DNA from: Phaeoceros laevis
Taxonomy: Eukaryota > Anthocerotophyta > Anthocerotopsida > Notothyladales
DNA: 49,519 nt
Assembly: GCA_049999765.1 (NCBI GenBank)
Contig: JBNGIQ010008749.1
Coordinates: 1-49,519 of the forward strand
Direction of reading: 5' to 3'
Made by a program: the position numbers and the translations under genes. Of the stretch, positions 10,278-20,957 are shown one piece after another. Within the stretch, counting starts at the first letter, position 1. Each line of letters begins with the position of its first letter. The notes under the pieces are model-generated. The model was not told the origin of the DNA and did not search any database. It saw only the letters and a list, made by a program, of their open reading frames with translations.

Positions 10278-11860
10278 AGCTCTTTCTTCAGGGGGGGCCA
10301 GATTCCTGTCCTCAGCTTGTTTGATCTCCTCAGTGATGTGTTTGAATTGCTGCAGGAATGCTTCACTCTCCCAGCTAGGAGCCACTTCTTCGTCTCCAAT
10401 CTAGCTAACAAGGTACTCCTTGATTGTCCTGCCGCGCAGCTTCCTCTCCCTGGTATCCAGAACTTCAGTTGGCTGGCAGATTAATGGATCACCTGGCTTG
10501 AAGTTTTTGCGCTTTGCGACGCCTTTCTTCTTCCCTCCTCCTTCCTCAGCTGCTGGGTCGCCTTGGGTCTCGGCGGACAGCTGCTGGAAGCCTAACTCTG
10601 GCAACACTAACTTGGCCGGCTTGCATTTCTCAACAGGATCGGTCAACTCATCAACAAATGGCTTGGAAGGTGGCTGCCCTACAAAGCGCTTTAACAGCGA
10701 AACATGGAAGGACTTGCAGAGCTGCCAGTGAGAAGGAAGGTCTAATCTGTATGCTACATCAGAGATTTTCTTCTCAACTGGGAATGGCCCCACATACCTG
10801 TACGCTAGTTTGGCCTTGCCTTCTTGTAGCCGTGAGTATCTGTTGGGCTTGACGCGTAACCAGACCAGGTCTCCTACCTCGTAAGTGATGTCTCGACGAT
10901 GCTTGTTTGCTGTCTTGATCCTTTGCTCATTGACCAGCTTCATGCGATGTGCAGCATCGTCCAAGTCTTCCTTCATGGCTTCCGTCATTTCTGTCAGTGA
11001 CTTGGGGTCCCCTTTTTCATGTGGCCAGAACCCTGGTGGAGGAATGTTGCTGCCCTACACCAATTTGTAGGGAGCATACCCTGTGGCTGAGTGCTTGGAG
11101 CTGTTGTATGCATACTCGGCAAATGGGAGTGCTTCTTCCCAAGTGGACTGTCTCTCATGGCAATAAGGTCTAAGCAGGTTTTCAGCAGTGTCATTGCATT
11201 TCTCAGTAGACCCATCTGATTGGGGATGGTATGCACTGCTCAGGCATTGCTTCATTGCCAAGCATTTCACAAAAGCTGTCCAGAATTCTGATGTGAACTT
11301 GCTGTCCCTATCAGAAATAATTTCCTGCGGGCATCCATGCAACCTGAAAATTTCCCTCATGAAGATGGGAACCAACTGACGGGCCTTGATTGTACCTTTG
11401 CAAGGGATGAAGTATGCTTGCTTGGAGGCTTTGTCCATACAGACCCAAATACTATCATGGCCCCTCTTAGTTCGCGGCAGGCAAGTGATAAAATCACATG
11501 ACATGGAAGTCCACTTCTGATTTGGTACCACTAAAGGCATGAGCAGACCAGCAGGTGCTTTCCTTTTGTACTTAACTTGCTGGCATACAGTGCATGCTCT
11601 ATAACATACTCGATGACTTGCTTGTTCAGGCCTTTCCACCAAAAATGCTCCTTAATCCTGTGAACAGTCTTGTCCATGCCCACATGTCCAGCCATGGGGG
11701 AATCATGCAAATCATGCAAGATTTTCAGCTTCAACTCAGAGCACCCCTCAGGTATACACAACCGGCCCTTCTTGTACAGACACCCTTCCCAGCTGTGATA
11801 CTTGTCTATAGTTGCTGAAGGTCTACCTCGTGCCACGTCCTCTTCCAATTGAGTCAAAAT
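10272..11860 (-). pseudogene. retrotransposon pol fragment: RNase H-integrase linker, integrase, chromodomain
   Basis: On the minus strand, from the gap edge: the linker before integrase, the HHCC zinc-binding region (GHVGMDKTVH, then CTVC), and the catalytic core with its first Asp in MSCDFITCLP, the second in IISDRDSKF and the Glu in the YHPQSDGSTEK region. Then come the SH3-like C-terminal domain (YEVGDLVWLRV) and a chromodomain (EVLDTRERKLRGRTIKEYL). Damage: a 1-base frameshift at about 11600-11606 between the two halves of the HHCC motif, a TAG at 11057-11055 after the core, and a TAG at 10403-10401 inside the chromodomain. Gag, protease, reverse transcriptase and RNase H are not present in the assembled bases. 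Confidence 0.9.
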
Positions 11861-11861
11861 G

Positions 11862-12261
11862 NNNNNNNNNNNNNNNNNNNNNNNNNNNNNNNNNNNNNNN
11901 NNNNNNNNNNNNNNNNNNNNNNNNNNNNNNNNNNNNNNNNNNNNNNNNNNNNNNNNNNNNNNNNNNNNNNNNNNNNNNNNNNNNNNNNNNNNNNNNNNNN
12001 NNNNNNNNNNNNNNNNNNNNNNNNNNNNNNNNNNNNNNNNNNNNNNNNNNNNNNNNNNNNNNNNNNNNNNNNNNNNNNNNNNNNNNNNNNNNNNNNNNNN
12101 NNNNNNNNNNNNNNNNNNNNNNNNNNNNNNNNNNNNNNNNNNNNNNNNNNNNNNNNNNNNNNNNNNNNNNNNNNNNNNNNNNNNNNNNNNNNNNNNNNNN
12201 NNNNNNNNNNNNNNNNNNNNNNNNNNNNNNNNNNNNNNNNNNNNNNNNNNNNNNNNNNNNN
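11862..12261. other. assembly gap of 400 N
   Basis: The run of N lies where gag, protease, reverse transcriptase and RNase H of the element should be. That would normally need several kilobases, so the gap length is probably not literal, unless the element is internally deleted. Confidence 0.8.
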
Positions 12262-12283
12262 CCATCACGCGACAGCCATTGCT

Positions 12284-12296
12284 GGCTCTGATACCA
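12284..12296 (-). other. primer-binding site for initiator-Met tRNA
   Basis: The minus strand reads TGGTATCAGAGCC two bases inside the 5' LTR, the standard plant LTR-retrotransposon primer site complementary to the 3' end of tRNA-iMet. Confidence 0.9.
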
Positions 12297-12298
12297 GA

Positions 12299-12625
12299 TG
12301 ACAGGACCGATCCGATCGGGTGGAGCCCAAGCAGGCAGGTCCGGAATGGGCGGAGAGTTTTGTTGGGGGAGGTCGCGGGCTAGTATCCCGTGCCTCAGCG
12401 TTCTTGGTCTTGTCCGGCGATCAGCAGACCGACGGTTTAGTTTATCCCTTCCTAGCCTAAGTTAGTCGCTAGCCTACATGCGCGTGTCACACTACCCTAG
12501 AGCTCGAGCTACCTAGCAGCTATGGCGCCTAAGATCTGATTCCTATGCTTGCAAGCTATGCCGCCTAGCCCGACGCAGGGGCGTGGACTCCACGTGCAGG
12601 TGCGCCTCTGCACGGCACCGTGACA
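12299..12625 (-). repeat. right LTR (5' LTR of the element)
   Basis: A 327-bp copy of the left LTR, with TG...CA ends, flanked outside by the AACGG duplication. It should contain the element's promoter. Confidence 0.92.
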
Positions 12626-12630
12626 AACGG

Positions 12631-13080
12631 CTGATCAGAGTCTATCTGCTGTTTGATGTCCCTCGAAAAATATCCCTGGGGCATGAACGCACATGGCAAC
12701 GCAACCACAGCTGGCAGATCACAGGGGTGACATGGGGGAGGTAAAGCAGGCGGGCACTGCTGCAGCAGCTGTTCACAGCAGTCCACAGGAATGTAGTCAT
12801 TTTGTGGCTTTTCCACCGGGGCCCGTAGAGTAAGCCCTTGCCAAGTTGGCTCGTGCCAAAGCTTGCGGCGCAGGCTGCGGTGGCGGATCCTGGCCGCAAA
12901 GTTCTCGCGAGCACACGGAAACTTTGTTTGGCGATACTTGTCTAGCTGTATCGATCTTCGGAATCTCCCCTTGTCTGGCGAAAATTGTCAGGGATGCGAT
13001 GGTAAGGGCATTGTGCTTGGCATTCCGATTTGACGTCGTGATTGTGAAGATGTCACTCTGTCAAGCCATCGCAGGTTGAG
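12631..13080. other. upstream region of GIL1-like B
   Basis: The stretch 12848-12975 resembles 31336-31500 (AAGCTTGCGGCGCAGGCTGC, TTGTCTAGCTGTATCGATCTT), so a copy of this 5' region exists elsewhere without its gene. No separate gene is supported here. Confidence 0.5.
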
Positions 13081-14770
13081 ATGGCGAATCGGCTCTCCCC
13101 AGGCCTAGGAGCTAGTAAAGCACCGAAATGGTGGGGTCTTGTCTCTCGGGCGCGAGGTGGGAATGCAGCACAGGATCCGGAGAAAAGCAAAATTGTTGTG
13201 CCAACAGCAATTCCTGAGACAGGCCTAGGAGGAGGAAAGAAAAAAAGATTTTTTGCTAGGATCAGGGGCTTGGGAGAAAGTAAGAGTCAGAGATCCAGTG
13301 GACCTCGGCAGATCGAACCTCACAAGCGCCCCGGCGAGCAGGCAGGAAGCGGGCAGGCAGTAGGGTTCCCAGGCGATCAAGATCCGGCTCCAGACCGGGA
13401 AATTCTAGGTGAGCAGGTTGTGAAAGAGGCCGAGCATGAATCTTCAGAGAAAGTGCCGCCCGCAGATGAGGAAGAGCAGCAGAACCTGAAGATCGTGCTT
13501 CAAGGGGCCGAGCATGAATCTTCAGAGAAAGTGCCCCACGCAGATGAGAACGAGCAGCAGAACCTGAAGATCGTGAAAGAGGCCGAGGATGAGTCTTCAC
13601 AGAAAGTGAGCCCTGCAGACGAGGAAGAGCAGCAGAACCCGCAGATCTGCTCGGGGTTGGAACATGAATCTCAGAAATATGGATCTCGTAGAATTAGCAC
13701 GAAAAATATTGACATAGATGCTTCCGGCAATACCTACCCTGGACAGTCTGTGGACACGAAGCAGCCAGCTGGTTACAATCCCTTGGCACCGGTGTCGAAG
13801 TTTTCAATTGAGAAGGAGGCAGCAACTAACGAAATTGAGGCCCTCAGGAAGAGGAACAAGGAGCTGGAAGAACAGATTGCTAGTGCCGAGAACCAGAACA
13901 GCAGAGCGCATGATGCACACGGAGTGTACAGCAGGTCTGAAGCCGACCCAGGCCTGCTGCAGAAGGTGGCCACTGATATCAAGCAATCGCTAACATCCTT
14001 CACTGCCATACTCATGGAGAACATGGATCGTGGACTCAAAGCCCGTTTTCATCCCAAAGGGATCAAATTTCAGCGTGTGGTTGACATCAAGTTTGCTATC
14101 CAAGCACAGCTTTGCAGCCTCGTGTTTGAAGGGTTGTGGGACACAGACGAGTATTTTTTCTACCGATGCCTGCCAGAGTACGCAGACCTGGAAAAGAGCA
14201 AGAAAGCCCAGTTCACCAGGTACAAAGATATGAAGGCATTGGGAGCCTCTGGAGTTGTTAAGAAACGGCTGGACGGGAGTGAGTGTGGTCAGGCCAAGTG
14301 TAAGGATGCCTGTAGCTGTGGACTGATGGAGTTTGTGAACTTCTTCAATGTAAAATATGAAAGGCTAATGCAGACAGAGTTGGGAAAGCCTTCAGCAAGC
14401 ACCGTTGGCCTCAGAGAAGATTTCGTAGGGCTCCTCAGCAACGTCTGGCTTGCTTACCTTCTAACCTTGTCGTTCGAGCAACCTGCTACGCTCTTCAAGG
14501 TACCACTACTCAAAATGTTCACTGGTACGGTTGAATTTTCTGCATGGTATTTAAAATGCCTGGTTGTGCTCATCCTTGATCCGCAACTTCAACTAGGTGA
14601 GAGGAGGTCAAAAATTCGTTAACGACCACATGGATCCTGCGATGGAAGCAGAGGGAACCGTGACCGATACAGTTGCTTTCATGATCATACCAGGATTTCG
14701 TGTTGGCAAAAGCCTTATAAAGAGTATGGTGTACTTGGGAGCTCCTGCCGAAACTACAACCCAGTTGTGA
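13081..14770 (+). CDS. GIL1/IRKI-like coiled-coil protein B, divergent, with acidic repeats
   Basis: Two exons, 13081-14499 (473 codons) and 14597-14770, joined in phase 0 at the same place as in the other GIL1-like genes; predicted 530 aa. The N-terminus is basic and low in complexity. Residues about 117-195 are three imperfect acidic repeats of about 25 residues (EHESSEKVP.ADE.EQQN), followed by a coiled coil at about 245-275. The family core follows: VDIKFAIQAQLCSLVFEGLWDTDEYF (in two blocks), a cysteine-rich stretch, FNVKYERLMQTE, and EDFVGLLSNVWLAYLLTLSFEQPATLFK. Exon 2 supplies FMIIPGFRVGKSLIKSMVYL and stops shortly after, as family members outside this cluster do, whereas A, C and E carry about 130-150 extra residues. 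It is the only plus-strand member. Confidence 0.82.
13430..13656 (+). repeat. three coding repeats of about 75-78 bp in GIL1-like B
   Basis: Three consecutive copies of GCCGAG.ATGA.TCTTCA followed by GAGCAGCAGAACC encode the acidic Ser/Glu repeats. Copies 1 and 2 are closest; copy 3 is more diverged. Confidence 0.8.
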
Positions 14771-15170
14771 GACCCATGGATCCAGTTGTTTCGAATTTGT
14801 AATCTATTTGTAATCTATCAGTGAACAGTGTGCGGTCTCCTGATTTGTGGGCATAAAGAGCTCATAGCCGTTAGCAATATTGAACATTCGGAACACTCTT
14901 GAAGTTCACTAATCAAGGGCGAAGGACTGGAATTTCCTTTGTTCCTTGCATCCAGTACACGCAAGCTTACAAAATGCTGCTCTGTCCTAGGATGAGAGGA
15001 CTCGGGAAGACTTGCAGCGATCTTGTCTGTCATCTGCAAGCTAGAGATGTAGCCCGAAGGATCTGTGTTTCTAAGAGCAACTTGTTCTCTCACAAATTAT
15101 AGTGCGCTGCATCATAGCAAGGTTGCAAAGAAAGAAATTCAATCTTGCGACCTTTTTTGTGGTCTTAAAC
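14771..15170. other. intergenic between convergent GIL1-like genes B and C
   Basis: No gene is supported. The last about 60 bases (15105-15165) belong to the 3' flank of gene C and recur near 34085-34150 and 42810-42860 (GAAAGAA..., CTTGCGACCTTTT). Confidence 0.5.
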
Positions 15171-17243
15171 CTACACACGGGACTGTTTTGCTAGCGGTCC
15201 AAAAGGACAGTCCGGGATAGGCTCCCACCGGACACCTGACCCCGTCAACTTGTTCTCATGGTACCGAATGAGCATTTCCCAGCAATCTGAACTGACCTGA
15301 GCCTGCTCCAGTTCATTTGCTTCTCCTGTAGGCAATGCACCGACCGAGTGCATCCAGCGAAGGATGGCGACCTTCGTAGATACGGGATCCTCCTGAAATG
15401 GCATACTAGGGAAACAATATTTTCCACCGCTACCCATCCACGAGCCCTTCATTTTGAGCACGCTTCCAGTTCTTTTGGTAGGGTGAATCCTATAAGCTTT
15501 GAAAGTGAGGTGAGTCCTGCTCGCGTCTTGCATCTGCGGCGGGAGCATGCTGTCCTTCTGTGCAGTATCATCGTTAGATGCAGCAAGTTGGGAGAAAGGG
15601 GCTTGGGTAGCAACCTGATCGTTGGGCTCGCTTGGAATTTGAATTGGTGACACATAGACAAGGCTTTTGATGATAGATTTGCCCACCCTAAATCCAGGGA
15701 TGATCATGAACGCCACTGTCAGGTGTTCTGTAGTAGGTTCGACCTCTAGCATAGTTGGTTCCATGTGGGCAGGAGCAAATTTGCTACCACTCTTTACCTG
15801 CATGAATTAAACTATTGGAGCATGTCAATGGAAAGTAGTGGAGACCGTTCAAACATGCTATCTTGGGCAATTTCCTGGCAGTGTAGCTGTTACCTTGAAA
15901 AGGGTGGCAGGCTGCTCAAACGCCAAAGTTAGAAGATGAGCCAGCCAGACATTTGTGAGCAGGGCTACGAAGTCTTCCCGAAGCGAAGTAGCACTTCCCA
16001 TGGATATGTCCACCATATCCCTACCACTGTCCTTCAGAGCACCCCACTTGTAGATGAAAAATTGGTTGAAGTCTATCCAGCCGCAATGGCAAACACTCGA
16101 GCACTGTTTACAAGTGGAACCTTCCAGCATACCAAGTACATCCGATGGACGGGTGGATTTTAGTTGCCTATACCTGTTGAAGTAGAACTCCTGAGTCTCC
16201 TCTACTTCCTGACCAACTGGCAAACAGTTGTAGGAGAAGCTGTCCGATTCCCACAGGCCTTCAAACACAAGTTTAGCAGCCCACTCCTGAAACACATACT
16301 TGATGTCTGTTTTGCGGGTGCTGAACGTGATGCCTGTGTGGCGCGTCTGCAGAAAGTCAGTTTTCACTTGGGCAGGCATGCCCTCCATCAACGTCCTTGC
16401 AAAGGTGGCCAAGGAGCTCTTGATGTCCCGAGCAGCCGTGCCCAAAGTGGTTGGATCGGCTTCGGAACTGGAATACACTCCACCTGCGGCAGTCTGCTTG
16501 CTCCGTTTGCCCTCCACTTCTGCAATCTGTTTTTCCAAGCTCACATTCCGTCTTTCCGCGTTATCTTTCTCGTTGGTAAGCTGTCGATTAAGTGCTTCTA
16601 TACTCTGGCTCCTATTGAGTATCTCCTGGACAAGCGTTTTGTTGTCTGCTGCTTGTTTGCGCAGCTCCTTGTTCTCTTTCTCCACCTCCTGAAGTTTGAC
16701 AGCGTGCTTCTTCCCATTTCCGTGGCAGTTCTCGTGTTCCGCGAGCAGGTTTTGGTAAAGTCCTCCATACTTGGTGGCATTTGACTCAAAAGTTCGACTG
16801 TCATTCATAGCTTTGTCACGGTCTGCTTCCGCTTCCTGCAGACGGCAGTCTAGGTCCGCAATTTGGCGCTGTTGCTGCTCAATCTGGCGATCCTTTTCCT
16901 CCATCTTCTGGTTTCTTCTGTCCTCCCGGAGCGACAGCGCGTCCTTCATGTTTTTCTTCATGTTTGACCTATCGACATGTGGAAAGATGAGCTCAAACTG
17001 TTCCTGGAGCTTCTCCAGACCCTCGAGTTGCAGCTTGAGCCCTTTAATCTCCTCGCCCTTCTCCGCCTTACTTTGCAACTCGTTGTTAGATTCCCTCTCT
17101 TCACTTGTCTTGGGGATGTCCGGGACGGCATTGTGGAGGCCGCCGCGCAGCGCACCAATCGCTCTTGAGGCATCCTTGATGAGCTCTGACAAGTCTTCAG
17201 CAGCATCATGAGGACCCGTCTCTGATGATCCAGCATTGCTCAT
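15171..17243 (-). CDS. GIL1/IRKI-like coiled-coil protein C
   Basis: Two exons on the minus strand, 17243-15894 (450 codons) and 15797-15171, phase 0; predicted 658 aa. The start MSNAGSSETG matches paralogues D and E. Residues about 60-270 are almost continuous heptad-rich coiled coil. The core begins near residue 315 (KYVFQEWAAKLVFEGLW) and continues with FNRYRQLKST, a cluster C-x2-C-x3-C-x-C at 378-387, YKWGALKD and LLTNVWLAHLLTLAFEQPATLFK. Exon 2 has VKSGSKF.PAHMEPTM and FMIIPGFRVGKSIIKSLVYVSP, then a C-terminal domain of about 140 residues that A and E share. The gene is divergent from the type I HSPA12-like gene at 17848. Membership of the DUF641/GIL1/IRKI family is from signature blocks; the cellular role is unknown. 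Confidence 0.88.
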
Positions 17244-17847
17244 GGCGCATCAATTGCACAGCATTCAAACGCTGAGTCAGTCAAACAAACTTATCTGTCC
17301 AGACCTCGATTTGCTCCTGAAGGACGCACTTGTAGGGAAGGCAAGATCTCAAAAAATCGGGAAGAACTGCTTTCTAAAGACGTCACGAGGGAAAGCCACT
17401 TGTAACCGGGAATCGCACCAGGTCCGCAATCCGGAAGTTTCAAGTCACCTTCTTTCGTAGCTATCCGATTTCAGCCTGAAGCTCGCAACTTGGACAAGAA
17501 TGAGCTGGCTGGAATCCAAGTGCAGAGGCGGTGAAGATGTCAAAGGGTGGGCTCCACTATTCCTTTCCTTGGAAGTGATCTCTCGTGATGTTTTCTGTGT
17601 ACACAGTACATCAAACTTTTTCTTTTCTCCCAGCTGCAGTGACCCGATGTCAATCACAAAGTTATGCTTTGTTGTAGATCTGCAACTTCGCCTCGCTGGT
17701 CGTGGATGCCCCTTTGAAGCTAGCATCAGACCATTTGTGCAGGAGGAGACGGAGTGTAAAGCGCCTGGTGTCGTAAATGAAGCTCGGATTGCAAGCAAGG
17801 CTGTCTGAAGTCAAAGTTCTCCTGAACTGAAGAGCTGTTGAACCACG
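17244..17847. promoter_or_regulatory. bidirectional upstream region, module 1
   Basis: The 604 bp between the start codons of GIL1-like C and HSPA12-like H2 are homologous to 35862-36654 and to 44991-about 45345. Conserved blocks include GGTGGGCTCCACTA and GTGATGTTTTCTGT. A GAAGTTTC pair (two inverted heat-shock half-sites) at about 17436 recurs in module 3 near 45163. Two half-sites alone are weak evidence of heat-shock control. Confidence 0.5.
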
Positions 17848-20074
17848 ATGGGAGGAGTTCCCGGGGAAGCTAGAGTTGTAGTCGGGCTGGACTTTGGGAC
17901 AACCTTCTCAGGATTTGCCTACGCTCACAGATCAAATCCTAACCAGGTGAAGAAATTCTTTGAGTGGCCTGACCAAGGTGCCAATCTATCCTATTGCAAA
18001 ACAGAGACCAGCTTGTACTACGAGCGGGAAGAAGGCGGTGCGGACAGGTACTTCTGCACGGAATGGGGTTGGAGTGCACATAAGCGCCACAGCGGCGAGG
18101 CTGATGCTGCCGCCCGAGCCGCTAAGAAAAGCAAGGGCAGCCCAGCAGGCCGTCTGAACCGGTCCGGAGAATACATCACAAAATTCAAGCTTCATCTGGC
18201 TGGCGAGGAGAATGTGAGCAGTAGCATGGTCGGACCTGTGACATCGGCGCCTCTGCCAACCGGCATCACAGCAGAGAAAGCCATCACCGACTACCTATCA
18301 CGAATCTCTGCCTTCATCTTGAAGCTCCTCCAAGACACTTACGGCAGCCAGCTCACCATGGAAGAGGTACTTAGTTACTTACGTTTCAACAAGAGCTACA
18401 TAAATTTCGATCTCCAAATTGTAGCCTTGCAAGTGCTATCTTAGAACAACTTACTTCCAGCTTGCAAATTCTGCAAGAGCTCCTCTTGAAACTGGAAATT
18501 CTCGTAGAGCGGCAGCCAGAGCTCAAACACTGGTGTTGCATGCCTGCAGGTCCAGTGGTGCCTAACAGTTCCAGCCATTTGGAATGACGTCGCCAAGCTC
18601 AAGATGAAGACCTGTGCAGAAAAAGCGGGCCTGGTGGCTGGATATTACACACCACCAAACACTGTCACCAGTCGTTACCCTCTCAAGATTGTACTGGAGC
18701 CCGAAGCGGCTGCCTTTTACTGCTGGAATCAGGCTTGCTACAAGGACCTCAACGTGCAGCGAGGACACCAGCTTTTGGTTGCAGACATAGGCGGCGGTTC
18801 GTAACCTACCCGCCGTAGTTCCAACTTTTTTCCACCTATCTAGGTCTACATGACCCAAGTTTCAGTGCTGAGATTTCAACCTAAATGCGTGTAACCAGGA
18901 TGATGATCAGTGAGCCTATTTGAGAACAACCGTGTGAATTTCCACCTGTGCAGGAACTGCGGACATAGTGGTGCATGAAAAGGCTAACCATGGTTCGGAC
19001 TTCGCGGTGAATGAAGTGGATGCCAGTTCTGGGGGCCTGTGTGGTGGCAGCTATGTGGATCAAAGCTTTTTTCAGTTCATTGGCCGCCGCATCAGTTGCT
19101 TAGATGAGCTGTTGAGGGACAATCCATGGGCCAAAGTACAGCTATTGACGAAGTGGCAAGAACTGAAGAGGGAATTCCAAGGCACTTACCACAGGCCAGT
19201 TATTATTGATCTGCCACAGAGCCTGGCTACAGCTTGGAAGAAGTACGACGATTTCAAAGACTACGAGCCCAGGGAGTCGTATGAGGAGCTGGAACTCACC
19301 AATGAAGATCTAATTGAGATATTCAGACCGTGTGTGGATGAGATCATCAGGCTCATCAACGAGAAGATGTCAGCACAGGTGAAGGTCCTGATGGTTGTTG
19401 GTGGCTTTTCAGCCTCTCCCTACCTTATGAAAAGGTTGAAGGATGCTTTCTCTTACAGGGTGGCCACCGTCATCAATCCACCAGACCCAGGAGCTGCCAT
19501 TGCCTGCGGAGCCGTGCTCATGGGCATGGCTAATTATGAGAGAGCAGCGGTGCAGTCTGCTTCTCCGAGCAGCTCTGGTCGGTTCAACCTTGGAGCAGGT
19601 GCTGGTGGCTTCCAGATTTTGTCTCGTGTTGCAAAGAAAACGTATGGGATCAAGATCACCTTGCCGTTCCAAGACAGCATTCACATGGTTACGAAGAGGT
19701 GGCAGAGCGATGAAGGCATCCTCATGTGCAATGACTTGTTTGAGATGTATGTCAGCAAAGGGCAGAGGCTGGATGCAGAAACGCATGTGATCGCAAGAGA
19801 GTACGGAATGCCTACTGCATTTGTTAATGCAATCACCGTTTCCTTGTTCAGCACAGATGCAGTTGCACCTAATCTTCCCCTTTACACCACAGACGTTGGG
19901 GTGACTTGCGTCGGCAGGTTTACATTGGATGTTGCAGATGGAATGCACCTGGGTGCAAGTAGGAAGATCTTGGTTACTATGCACTTCGGGACCTCAGTTA
20001 TTGAAGTGACGGGCGCGAGACTCAACTTTGGCAACACCTCCCAAGTTGAGAGCTTTCAGGTTTACTATGATTAG
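17848..20074 (+). CDS. HSPA12-like Hsp70 ATPase, type I (H2)
   Basis: Three exons: 17848-18366, 18550-18796 and 18954-20074 (introns in phase 0 and phase 1); predicted 628 aa. Hsp70 ATPase motifs are in order: phosphate-1 VVVGLDFGTTFSG at residues about 10-22; phosphate-2 ADIGGGTADIVVH split by intron 2 near residue 250; adenosine motif VVGGFSASPYLM near 400; and NPPDPGAAIACGAVLMG soon after. The spacing, the divergent substrate part and the length match the HSPA12A/B branch rather than canonical Hsp70. There is no EEVD tail, signal peptide or membrane segment. HSPA12 proteins are cytosolic ATPases whose clients are poorly known. Type I differs from type II by a short N-terminus, an insertion before the LNRSGEYITKFKLHLAGEEN segment, and exon 2 one codon longer. 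Confidence 0.9.
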
Positions 20075-20957
20075 ACTAGTTAAACACGGTCTAGATTAGC
20101 AAGAGGGGCTGTTGTTTCCAAGGTTTTATCTCACAAGCATGTGTGACATTGTGTGTATGAAATGCATAAAAGTTTTGGTCGCATCGACTATTCTTCAATC
20201 AAGTGGCCACATCAAGTTCGCACCCACGCTCACACAGAATCACGGATGATCGGAGTCATAAGATCATGAGGCCTGTCCACCACTTTCTCCTGCGTGTTCG
20301 ACATCGCGGAACGTACACGCATCCTGCGCTGGCCATGGCCACCGGAATCCACAGGAATGGGCTCCGCGTGTGACGTACCCCAGTCGTCACATCCAGACAA
20401 TTCTCGGTCCTCGGACGCAGTCACAAGCTTTCTCCCGGCAGCATGATGTACTGTGGAGCCCTCAAGCACTGTACTCGTGCAGAGTAGCTTTGAAGGTTTC
20501 CCCCGCAGCGTGCGGCACATAGATGGGCAAGTGACTGCGCAACTTGTGCCCGAGAGACTATTTTATTAGTTTCTCTTTTGCAGCCCTGGGTGAACGACGA
20601 ACGTGCAGGCAGGCCTGGATTTTTCATCCACGTGAGGAGACCTCGAGGAAGCCGCATTCTAGACAGGACGAAGTCCTCAGGCTGATCTGATCCCGAGGGT
20701 AGTTCCTTGCTGTAATCCATGCTAGAGAAACGCAACATTGTTTCCAAGGCCGATATGATGAACAACCCAACCTGGAGCCTGGAACCTCGCAGAGCAAGCA
20801 CTCAGTTTTTTTTTCTCTCTCAAGTGCGCAAGTGATCATACGTGACATTCATGATGAGCTACCCAGCCTACGCACCTGTGGAGTTTGATCTGCTTCCGAC
20901 GGTGTGAATTGCTCTAGGGAAAGCTATCTAGATTCATGACTCGTGACTGCGTTCAGA
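20075..20957. promoter_or_regulatory. spacer upstream of type II gene H3
   Basis: Homologous to 38873-39772 and, in its right part, to about 45350-45898. Shared blocks include CCCCGCAGC.TGCGG with GGGCAAGTGA and, just before the start codon, AGCTATCTAGATTCATGACT. That last block contains an upstream ATG (20936) opening a 13-codon frame that overlaps the main start. No separate gene is supported. Confidence 0.5.

Larger units (their letters stand above)
9916..12630 (-). mobile_element. Ty3/gypsy chromovirus-type LTR retrotransposon
   Basis: A complete insertion in minus orientation. The target-site duplication AACGG lies at 9916-9920 and 12626-12630. The LTRs are about 327 bp, begin TGACAGG and end GTGACA; by eye they differ at about 11 positions, so insertion is fairly recent. 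Next to the right (5') LTR is a primer-binding site for initiator-Met tRNA, and next to the left (3') LTR a purine-rich tract. The internal part reads integrase, then an SH3-like C-terminal domain, then a chromodomain, which places it among the chromoviruses. Most of gag and pol is missing in a 400-N gap. Three lesions break the visible pol, so this copy is not autonomous. Confidence 0.92.

Noticed and set aside
20421-20801. Antisense open frame upstream of H3, with counterparts at 39258-39599 and 45383-45760
   Set aside because: The DNA is conserved because the spacer was duplicated, but the three translations are in different frames with unrelated lengths and ends.
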